From assembly GCA_045226255.1 (NCBI GenBank), contig JBGVCG010000036.1, forward strand, positions 3,588 to 67,587: a stretch of 64,000 bases of DNA, in the 5' to 3' direction. Source of the stretch: UBA1181 sp045226255 (GTDB lineage Bacteria > Bacteroidota > Bacteroidia > Bacteroidales > Paludibacteraceae). The notes beneath the pieces are model-generated. The model was not told the origin of the DNA. It saw only the letters and a list, made by a program, of their open reading frames with translations, and did no database searches. Positions 8,462 through 15,550 of the stretch are shown piece after piece; positions within the stretch are counted from its first letter, which is position 1, and each line of letters starts with the position of its first letter. Both the position numbers and the translations under genes were made by a program.

Positions 8462-8494
8462 TTTGGGAATGACACAAGGAAAAACTTACATTTG
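8462..8494 (+). promoter_or_regulatory. promoter of the first CotH-family gene
   Basis: TTTG at 8462-8465, 21-base spacer, TACATTTG at 8487-8494: a full match to the Bacteroidota consensus. Transcription would start near 8501, which places the real start codon at ATG 8536, not at an in-frame TTG at 8497. Confidence 0.75.
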
Positions 8495-8535
8495 TATTGG
8501 TAAACCATACATACAGTTTTTTAAAGCTTAATATC

Positions 8536-11500
8536 ATGAAATTAAAGAATTACTTATTATTAACGGCATGGATGGCAGGTCCCGCATTCGCATCGATTCA
8601 TATCAATGAAATCATGGTGCGAAACTCATCCTTCAAAGTCAACGAGGACTTCAACTTCGTTGGATGGGTGGAACTATATAACTCGGGGGACGAAATAGTC
8701 GATTTGAGCAACTGCTTCTTCTCCGACTCGGAGTCTGATATATACAAATGGCAAAATCGCGCTAACAACTCCCAAATTGAGCCCAAGGGTTACGCCATCT
8801 TCTATTTTGATGAAGAAGATAAAACCAACCACGCTAACTTCAAGTTGGATAGCGATGGCGGTACACTAATCCTTTCTGACCAAAACGGACGGTTGTTGGA
8901 CAAAGTAACTTATCCAAAACCTTTCAGAAACGCCTCTTACGGAAGAACTCAGGACGGAGGATCTAACATGGCCCACTTCGTCACACCTACCATGGAGGCA
9001 TCGAACAACAATTCGACTCCTGCGACGGACCAAACCGCCGCACCTGAATTCAGTTTGGAAGGAGGATTCTACTCTAACGCACAAACGGTTCGAATCTTCG
9101 CTGACGATGCCAATGCAAGGATTTACTACACGACGGACGGTAAAGAACCGACCATCAACTCCATGCAATACTCCTCCCCTATCTCAATCAACACGACCAC
9201 GCCTCTGCGTGCCATTGCTGTCGTAAATGGGGAAGTCGCCAGTGACATCACAACCGCAACTTACTTCATCGGCATCAACAACATACCTACCTCCATAAAG
9301 GTAGTGTCTTTGGTGACAGACCGTGACTACGTATACGGAGATGAGTTGGGTGCATTGGTTGTGGGTCGAAACGGAGCAACGGTTCCTTCCAATTGTGGAG
9401 CCATGGATAGAACAGCCAACTACATGAACGATTGGGATCGCCCTTGCAACTTCGAGTTGTATGACGAAAACAAGAAGACCATGGCCAACCAAGAGGTGAA
9501 AATCAGCACATTCGGAGCCTGCTCACGTACAAAAGCCATCAAGTCAATGGCCGTCAAAGCAAGCAAGGCGGTTGGAAACAACAAATTCGACTGCGCAATA
9601 TTCAGAGAGAAACCTGCCCTGAAATGGAAAGGCATTGTACTCCGTAACTCGGGTAACGACTTCGGAAGAATGTTGTTCAGGGATGGTTACATCCAAACCG
9701 TGGCGGCTTCCGGCATGGATCTTGACCACCAAGCCTACGAACCAACCGTGGTCTTCATGAACGGTGAATACTATGCCATGTTGGGTATGCGCGAACGTAC
9801 TAACAAGGACTTCGTATACTCCAACTACGGACTAAAAGAGGAGGATTTCTGCATCCAAATCACCTCTAAGACCGGAACCGGAGAATGTGATGACTTCCAA
9901 CAAGTTAAGAACATCGCCAATAGCGCCAGCTCCGCCGATGCTTTCAGCAAGATCGACGAGATCATCGACGTGGACGAGTTCCTGAACTACATGATGACGG
10001 AAATATACATCTTCAACAAGGACTGGGCCGACAACAACAACAAGGCCTGGAAACGCAACGAGAACGGCAAGTGGCGCTGGATCCTTTACGACACAGAATA
10101 CTCCACTTCTTTGTATGAGGAGAATATGACGGGTAACGGATTCACTTCTAATGCGAACAAACTTACTTACTTGAGCCAATTGATTAAGAATCCGGAAATG
10201 AGCAGACGTCTCATGACGAAATTTGTCGCCCACGCTGGTACTACTTTCGGGGCGGAGAACACTGCCTATATCCTGGACAGTATGATAACCATCTTGAATA
10301 AGGAAGCGGACTACTTCAGGAACTTCCTCGCACAGAAGAACATCAAGGAAACATCCTTGACATGGAGGGATGAGTCCATGAAGGTGCGCAACTTCCTTGT
10401 CGCAAGACAAAATGTGGTGTTCGATCATGTATCCAGCGCATTGAACTACGGTTCTCCTGTGCCTCTGAGAATCTACTCCGAAATCCCTGGCGCATCCTAC
10501 TTGCTGAACGGATTGGAGCCTATCAACAAGAGCGACTTCAGAAGCAAATACTTCTCTGGTTCTCAAATATCCGTAAAGGCGATAGCTCCTATAGGCTACA
10601 AATTCAAGAACTGGGAAGTTTGTAGGGAAAGCTACATCATCAACACGAACGATTCTTGGAAGTATCTCTACTTGAGCGACTCCGTAAGCACCCCTTACAA
10701 TTGGAAAGAGAGTTCGTTCGACGACTCCAGCTGGGAATCCGGAGAGGCTCCTCTTGGCGGTAATATGTCCTACTACGTGAAGACTAACGTCACTGGTAAC
10801 GGCGGTAGTACTTGGGGCGGAGACTGGACTGGTGGCATGGGTGACTGGACCGGTGGCATGGGTGATTGGACCGGCGGAAACAACAACGGTGGTAACAACA
10901 ACGGCGATAACAACGGTGGTAACAACGGAAACTGGACCGGCGGAAATAACAATGGCGATAACAACGGTGGTAACAATGGAAACTGGACCGGCGGAAACAA
11001 CAACGGAAACTGGACTGGTGGAAACAACGGCAACAATTGGAACACTGGTGGCAACATGGGCATCCAACCTGCTCCCGGAGATGGCATCGGCGGTGGTGGT
11101 ATCGGTGGCATTGGCGGTGGTGGCATTGGCGGCATCGGTGGTGGCGATTGGGGCGGATTCGGCATGACACAAGCCGCAAAGACCATCTACCTGAGGAAAG
11201 AATTTAACATCAACAACCTCAACGCCATGGACGACGAAATCCAGTGTCTGGCTCACATCGGCGACGGAGCTATCATCTATCTCAACGGCAAAGAGATTTA
11301 CCGTTACAACTTAAGTGGCAATGTAACCGACACAACTAGAGCAGAATACGAGATGGACTCTTACGCCACGGTATCTTTCAAAATCCGCAGAAGCGACCTC
11401 TCCCAAGGAAGAAACGTGATCGCAGTGGAATTGCATAGCGCTAAGAACTCCGCTTCCGTAGCGTTCGACCTCTCCATGCTGGATGAAAAGACTGGAGTGA

Positions 11501-12345
11501 CATCCAACAGTACATCTAACAATGAGGAATACACCGGCAACGTAAACGACGCTTGTGTGCTCCGTGCAGTATTCGAGAAGGACGGCAACTCAAACGCTTA
11601 CGACAAACTTTACATCAACGAGGTGTGCGCCGCCAACAAACAGTATGTGGACGAGTTCCGCCAAGACGAGGACTGGATCGAAATCTATAACGATGGCAAC
11701 GAGCCTGTTGATTTAGGTGGCATGTACCTTTCCGACAAACGTAAAACATTGGATCGTTTCATGATTCCAACAGGCAATCCTGCAAAAACGACCATACCTG
11801 CCAAGGGATACCTCGTATTCTGGGCGGATGCGGACTCTTCCGACCAAGGTCCTCTGCATACGAACTTTGAGCTTGCGAAAGACAAGGAGCAGACAATTTC
11901 ATTGAGCAGGAAAGTAAACGGCACAATAACCGTCATCGACTCCATCCGCTACAAACCTCACACGGACGGAGAGTCATACAGTCGTTTCTCCTATAGCAGT
12001 AATGGTTCATGGGCTATCACTTCCCGCCCAACATACGCCAAGAAGAACGCTTACTATCCATTGTTGACATCCACAGAAACAGGAGGACACAACTTGGTTG
12101 AGAATAATGAATCGGGTACTCCTGCCCTCCATATCTTCCCTAATCCAACTACGGATTATCTCTGGATCGCCATAAACGGAGAAAAGGCGGATGTGCTCAT
12201 TGCGGACATGACAGGTCGTATACTGCTCTCCAAGAGTGTGAAGAACGGCTCTAGCATCTATGTAGGCAACTTGGAGAACAACGTATACATCATGACGATT
12301 TCCATCAACGGCACAACTTACCAAACTAAGTTCGTGAAGTTGTAA
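8536..12345 (+). CDS. secreted LTD-CotH kinase-like surface protein with T9SS sorting domain
   Basis: A 1269-residue protein. In order: signal peptide (1-20); lamin-tail domain ~20-135 ('INEIMVRN..VGWVELYNSG'); chitobiase C-terminal-like domain ~165-245 ('RIYYTTDGKEPT'); CotH kinase-like domain ~250-635 with 'IFNKDWADNNNKAW' and 'KWRWILYDTEYST', the segments that carry the likely active-site Asp residues; a galactose-binding-like beta-sandwich ~707-985; a second lamin-tail domain ~1020-1175 ('LYINEVCAANKQY'); and a T9SS type A sorting domain ~1195-1269 ('IFPNPTTDYLWI'). CotH proteins phosphorylate partner proteins in Bacillus spores; activity in secreted Bacteroidota forms is not established. 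The beta-sandwich is interrupted at ~755-876 by a Gly/Asn/Trp repeat. It is monocistronic, with promoter and terminator, and has a shorter paralogue at 15551-18511. Confidence 0.92.
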   Translation: MKLKNYLLLTAWMAGPAFASIHINEIMVRNSSFKVNEDFNFVGWVELYNSGDEIVDLSNCFFSDSESDIYKWQNRANNSQIEPKGYAIFYFDEEDKTNHANFKLDSDGGTLILSDQNGRLLDKVTYPKPFRNASYGRTQDGGSNMAHFVTPTMEASNNNSTPATDQTAAPEFSLEGGFYSNAQTVRIFADDANARIYYTTDGKEPTINSMQYSSPISINTTTPLRAIAVVNGEVASDITTATYFIGINNIPTSIKVVSLVTDRDYVYGDELGALVVGRNGATVPSNCGAMDRTANYMNDWDRPCNFELYDENKKTMANQEVKISTFGACSRTKAIKSMAVKASKAVGNNKFDCAIFREKPALKWKGIVLRNSGNDFGRMLFRDGYIQTVAASGMDLDHQAYEPTVVFMNGEYYAMLGMRERTNKDFVYSNYGLKEEDFCIQITSKTGTGECDDFQQVKNIANSASSADAFSKIDEIIDVDEFLNYMMTEIYIFNKDWADNNNKAWKRNENGKWRWILYDTEYSTSLYEENMTGNGFTSNANKLTYLSQLIKNPEMSRRLMTKFVAHAGTTFGAENTAYILDSMITILNKEADYFRNFLAQKNIKETSLTWRDESMKVRNFLVARQNVVFDHVSSALNYGSPVPLRIYSEIPGASYLLNGLEPINKSDFRSKYFSGSQISVKAIAPIGYKFKNWEVCRESYIINTNDSWKYLYLSDSVSTPYNWKESSFDDSSWESGEAPLGGNMSYYVKTNVTGNGGSTWGGDWTGGMGDWTGGMGDWTGGNNNGGNNNGDNNGGNNGNWTGGNNNGDNNGGNNGNWTGGNNNGNWTGGNNGNNWNTGGNMGIQPAPGDGIGGGGIGGIGGGGIGGIGGGDWGGFGMTQAAKTIYLRKEFNINNLNAMDDEIQCLAHIGDGAIIYLNGKEIYRYNLSGNVTDTTRAEYEMDSYATVSFKIRRSDLSQGRNVIAVELHSAKNSASVAFDLSMLDEKTGVTSNSTSNNEEYTGNVNDACVLRAVFEKDGNSNAYDKLYINEVCAANKQYVDEFRQDEDWIEIYNDGNEPVDLGGMYLSDKRKTLDRFMIPTGNPAKTTIPAKGYLVFWADADSSDQGPLHTNFELAKDKEQTISLSRKVNGTITVIDSIRYKPHTDGESYSRFSYSSNGSWAITSRPTYAKKNAYYPLLTSTETGGHNLVENNESGTPALHIFPNPTTDYLWIAINGEKADVLIADMTGRILLSKSVKNGSSIYVGNLENNVYIMTISINGTTYQTKFVKL
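10798..11163 (+). repeat. Gly/Asn/Trp-coding tandem repeat inside the CotH gene
   Basis: About 366 bases encode GDWTGGM repeats, then a 17-residue (51-base) unit of the pattern GNWTGG-NNNGDNNGGNN in near-identical successive copies, then IGGGG/IGGIGGG repeats. The copies keep high nucleotide identity, so length change by slippage is likely. The paralogue lacks this stretch. Confidence 0.85.
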
Positions 12346-12366
12346 ACACAAAAAAACAACAAAAGA

Positions 12367-12400
12367 AAAAGCACTCATGAGAAATCATGGGTGCTTTTTT
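12367..12400. terminator. bidirectional terminator between the CotH gene and the DUF3089 gene
   Basis: A 14-bp stem (AAAAGCACTCATGA with TCATGGGTGCTTTT, one G-U pair) with GAAA loop. T runs follow on the plus strand and, through the A-rich 5' flank, on the minus strand, where the convergent gene ends at 12424. Confidence 0.85.
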
Positions 12401-12423
12401 ATAACTAATAACTATGAAACGAG

Positions 12424-13335
12424 TCAGGCTAACAAGCCTGCTCTCCTACGCATATTCTCCTTTATGTTTTCCGCATACAACCATGTATCCGCGAAGTGCA
12501 GATTTCCCCAAGGGAAAGGCTCCTTGAGGCTCTCGTTGTAACACACCTTCGGATCCACCTCCCCACAAACGAGCAAATGCTCCTCTATCCGCACGCTAGT
12601 ATACCCCGGCGTGGTTTTGTAGGACTGTGTTTTCTTGTCGTAACGGACAATGCCTTTATGCAATCCTGCCGGAGCTGTAGCACCATCAGTGCGCCAATTC
12701 AACGGGTTTATGCAGACCACAGTGTCAGCGAACAAGGGAGACTTTCCTTCCAACGATGTCACGGAATTGTAGGAAACCACTACTCCCCTATCCGTCTCGC
12801 CCAGAGCAGGTTTGATCCGATGGGGGAATTTATCCAAATCCTTTTCTGTGATCTCATAGCCCATCAAGTAGGCTGCAATCATCAAGTCGTATTGTTTGTC
12901 TGTCATACCATGTTTCAGCAACTCCAACAACATCTGGGAGCCTTGGCTATGCCCCAATAGGATGAAGGGCCGTCCGTTGTTGAATGTGCGCATGTAATAC
13001 TGGAAAGCACGCCTCACGTCCGTCGCGGAGAGCTTCGCCCTGAACTTACGCTCCGTATTGCTCATGGCAAACACTTTCGTCGTCATCTGACGGTAATAGG
13101 GAGCAAAGAAATTAAAGTCTTCCGCCGCATAAACGGTTTTATTGTACAATTGATTCTTCCTTGCCGCATTCCGCACTTCAACCCTGCTGATATCCGTATA
13201 AGTGGGCACACTTCCTCGGTTCGTGAGCGGTTCGGAATTGATGGTGGGATAAATGTAAAATATATCTACCGGTTTTCCTTTGTATTGCGTCGTGGATTCA
13301 AACCAATACTTTTCAATTGAATATCTGGGTCTCAT
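12424..13335 (-). CDS. DUF3089 family alpha/beta-hydrolase-like protein
   Basis: A 303-residue protein with 'KPVDIFYIYPTIN' near the start and 'RPFILLGHSQGSQMLLELL' (about 122-140), a nucleophile elbow GxSxG with Ser in GHSQG; later 'GEVDPKV' and 'NLHFADTW' could supply the acid and the His. DUF3089 proteins are predicted lipases or esterases; the substrate is unknown. No signal peptide is visible from this start; the frame begins MRPRYSIEKYWFEST at an ATG 23 bases after a good minus-strand -7 box. The gene stands alone: a terminator separates it from fcl upstream and another lies downstream. Confidence 0.85.
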   Translation of the reverse strand: MRPRYSIEKYWFESTTQYKGKPVDIFYIYPTINSEPLTNRGSVPTYTDISRVEVRNAARKNQLYNKTVYAAEDFNFFAPYYRQMTTKVFAMSNTERKFRAKLSATDVRRAFQYYMRTFNNGRPFILLGHSQGSQMLLELLKHGMTDKQYDLMIAAYLMGYEITEKDLDKFPHRIKPALGETDRGVVVSYNSVTSLEGKSPLFADTVVCINPLNWRTDGATAPAGLHKGIVRYDKKTQSYKTTPGYTSVRIEEHLLVCGEVDPKVCYNESLKEPFPWGNLHFADTWLYAENIKENMRRRAGLLA

Positions 13336-13357
13336 ATTGACGGTTCAAATGTGGACA

Positions 13358-13387
13358 CAAAGATAGCACCTTTTCGGCACGACGCAA
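13358..13387 (-). promoter_or_regulatory. promoter of the DUF3089 gene
   Basis: Minus strand: TTG at 13387-13385, 19-base spacer, TATCTTTG at 13365-13358, 22 bases before the ATG. Confidence 0.6.
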
Positions 13388-13452
13388 GACGTACGCAAGG
13401 GTTTTGAGACATCGAAACATCCTCTATCCCAGAAGGTATTTTCCTCCCAAAC

Positions 13453-13483
13453 AAAAAGAGGACAACCTTTCGGATGCCCTCTT
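13453..13483 (-). terminator. intrinsic terminator of the CotH2-gmd-fcl operon
   Basis: On the minus strand an 11-position stem (AGAGGGCATCC with GGTTGTCCTCT; one G-T wobble and one T-T mismatch) with GAAA loop is followed by TTTTTG, 27 bases after the fcl stop. Confidence 0.7.
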
Positions 13484-13509
13484 CTATTCTTATGAAAAAC
13501 ATATGTCAC

Positions 13510-14454
13510 CTATCTTTCCGCCCTCATCGGATTATTCAGGAAATCATCATAGGAGATCCTGATGCCGTCCTCCAGCTCAGTCTTGTATCTCCACCCCAAC
13601 TTCTCGGCCTTGCTCACATCCAACAGTTTTCTCGGTGTACCGTTTGGACGAGTGGTATCCCACTTAATCGCCCCTTTATAGCCAACCACCTTTGCAACAA
13701 GTTCAGTAAGCGCCTTGATGGTCAACTCTTTCCCTGTGCCCGCATTCACCGTCTCATTACCGCTGTAATTGTTCATGAGGAACACACAAAGGTTAGCCAG
13801 ATCATCGACAAAAAGGAACTCCCTCAGTGGACTTCCATCTCCCCAGCAAGTAACTTCCTTCAAACCCGCCACCTTCGCCTCATGAAACCTGCGAATCAGT
13901 GCCGGCAATACATGGGAATGTTCCGGATGGTAATTGTCATTAGGCCCATACAAGTTGGTGGGCATCACGCTGATGTAGTCCGTACCATATTGTCTATTGA
14001 GGAACTCGCAATATTTCAAGCCTGATATTTTTGCGAGCGCATACGCCTCGTTCGTCTTCTCCAACTCACTCGTGAGCAAACAAGACTCTGTCATTGGCTG
14101 AGGTGCCATGCGCGGATAAATACAACTACTGCCTAAAAACTCGAGCTTCTTGCAACCATTCTTCCATGCGGAGTGGATCACGTTCATCTCCAGTATCATA
14201 TTGTCATACATGAAATCAGCCAATGCGGACTGATTGGCAACAATACCACCTACTTTAGCGGCAGCAAGGAAAACATACTCCGGCTTTTCTTCCGCAAAAA
14301 ATTTCTCGACAGCCTCCTGCCTTGTCAAATCCAACTCCTTGTGCGTGCGGGTGATAATATTGCAATAGCCTTGTCTTTGCAACTCCCTCACAATGGCGCT
14401 TCCGACCATACCCCGATGGCCCGCCACATATATCTTCGAATTCTTCTCCATCAT
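13510..14454 (-). CDS. fcl: GDP-L-fucose synthase
   Basis: A 314-residue short-chain dehydrogenase of the epimerase-reductase type that turns GDP-4-keto-6-deoxy-D-mannose into GDP-L-fucose using NADPH. Visible: the nucleotide-binding 'GHRGMVGSAIV' (about 12-22), 'LAAAKVGGI' (about 63-71), catalytic 'SSCIYP' (about 108-113), and the YxxxK pair in 'EAYALAKISG' (about 136-145). It overlaps the gmd stop by 4 bases (ATGA), so the two are translated together. A terminator follows its stop. Confidence 0.96.
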   Translation of the reverse strand: MMEKNSKIYVAGHRGMVGSAIVRELQRQGYCNIITRTHKELDLTRQEAVEKFFAEEKPEYVFLAAAKVGGIVANQSALADFMYDNMILEMNVIHSAWKNGCKKLEFLGSSCIYPRMAPQPMTESCLLTSELEKTNEAYALAKISGLKYCEFLNRQYGTDYISVMPTNLYGPNDNYHPEHSHVLPALIRRFHEAKVAGLKEVTCWGDGSPLREFLFVDDLANLCVFLMNNYSGNETVNAGTGKELTIKALTELVAKVVGYKGAIKWDTTRPNGTPRKLLDVSKAEKLGWRYKTELEDGIRISYDDFLNNPMRAER

Positions 14455-15539
14455 TTCACAATTCCTTTCTCCAAATATTCCGCCAAGTTCATTCTAACCT
14501 TTTCCGCCGCACCCTCTGACGCCACTTTAGCCACATCGTGTTCCACCATCAGCTTCACCAATTGTTCGAAAGTTGTTTTCGACGGGTTCCAACCCAGTTT
14601 AGCCTTCGCCTTCGTAGGATCGCCCCAGAGATTGACAACATCCGTCGGACGATAGAAGTCCTCCGACACGGAGACAACCACTTTTCCTGTCTTCACATCA
14701 ATACCCTTCTCGTTCACGCCAGAGCCTTCCCATCGCAACTCGATGCCCGCATAATGGAAAGCCAAAGTAGCGAATTCACGAACCGTATGCTGAACACCCG
14801 TTGCAATCACGAAGTCCTCCGGTGTCTCATGCTGTAGAATCAACCACATGCACTCCACATAATCCTTCGCATATCCCCAGTCTCTCAGGCTATCCAAGTT
14901 GCCCAAATAGAGGCAATCCTGCTTGCCTTGTGAAATACGTGCCGCCGCCAATGTGATTTTACGGGTAACGAACGTCTCGCCGCGTCTTTCACTTTCGTGG
15001 TTGAACAGAATACCTGAGCAACAAAACATATTGTATGCCTCTCGATACTCCTTCACAATCCAGAAACCATACAATTTGGCCACCGCATAGGGAGAATACG
15101 GGTGGAACGGCGTGTTCTCATTCTGAGGGACCTCCTCGACTTTCCCGTAAAGCTCCGACGTGGATGCCTGGTAAATGCGGCAAGTCTTTTCCAATCCACA
15201 AGCCCTCACCGCCTCCAAGACACGAAGCACACCGGTCGCGTCCACATCCGCAGTGAACTCGGGAGAGTCAAACGAAACCTGAACATGGCTCTGCGCCGCT
15301 AAATTATAAATCTCCGTAGGGCGCACCCGCCCAACCACCTTGACCAACGACATGGAGTCGCCCATGTCCGCATAATGGAGATGGAAATTGGGTTGGCCCT
15401 CCAAATGAGCGATGCGCTCACGATAATCGACAGACGAGCGTCTGATGATTCCATGCACATCATATCCTTTGCTTAAAAGGAATTCAGACAGGTAAGAACC
15501 ATCCTGTCCCGTGACACCTGTGATCAAAGCAGTTTTCAT
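14451..15539 (-). CDS. gmd: GDP-mannose 4,6-dehydratase
   Basis: A 362-residue enzyme that converts GDP-D-mannose to GDP-4-keto-6-deoxy-D-mannose, the substrate of the fcl product. Motifs: 'ITGVTGQDGSYLSEFLL' (about 6-22, NADP binding), 'NLAAQSHVQVSF' (about 84-95), 'STSELYGKV' (about 126-134, catalytic Ser/Glu) and 'YSPYAVAKLYGFW' (about 148-160, Tyr and Lys). It starts only 11 bases after the stop of the second CotH gene, with no room for a promoter, so it is probably read from that gene's promoter. Where the GDP-fucose is used is unclear; fucose may enter the nearby polysaccharide or be attached to secreted proteins. Confidence 0.97.
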   Translation of the reverse strand: MKTALITGVTGQDGSYLSEFLLSKGYDVHGIIRRSSVDYRERIAHLEGQPNFHLHYADMGDSMSLVKVVGRVRPTEIYNLAAQSHVQVSFDSPEFTADVDATGVLRVLEAVRACGLEKTCRIYQASTSELYGKVEEVPQNENTPFHPYSPYAVAKLYGFWIVKEYREAYNMFCCSGILFNHESERRGETFVTRKITLAAARISQGKQDCLYLGNLDSLRDWGYAKDYVECMWLILQHETPEDFVIATGVQHTVREFATLAFHYAGIELRWEGSGVNEKGIDVKTGKVVVSVSEDFYRPTDVVNLWGDPTKAKAKLGWNPSKTTFEQLVKLMVEHDVAKVASEGAAEKVRMNLAEYLEKGIVK

Positions 15540-15550
15540 TGCATATAGAT

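Noticed and set aside
10798..11163. Repeat array considered as a CRISPR
   Set aside because: The repeats are in-frame coding units with no unique spacers and no cas genes.
9832..11256. A 474-residue minus-strand frame with Val/Thr/Pro repeats
   Set aside because: It is the antisense of the CotH gene and its Gly/Asn repeat; its repeats come from the sense coding sequence.
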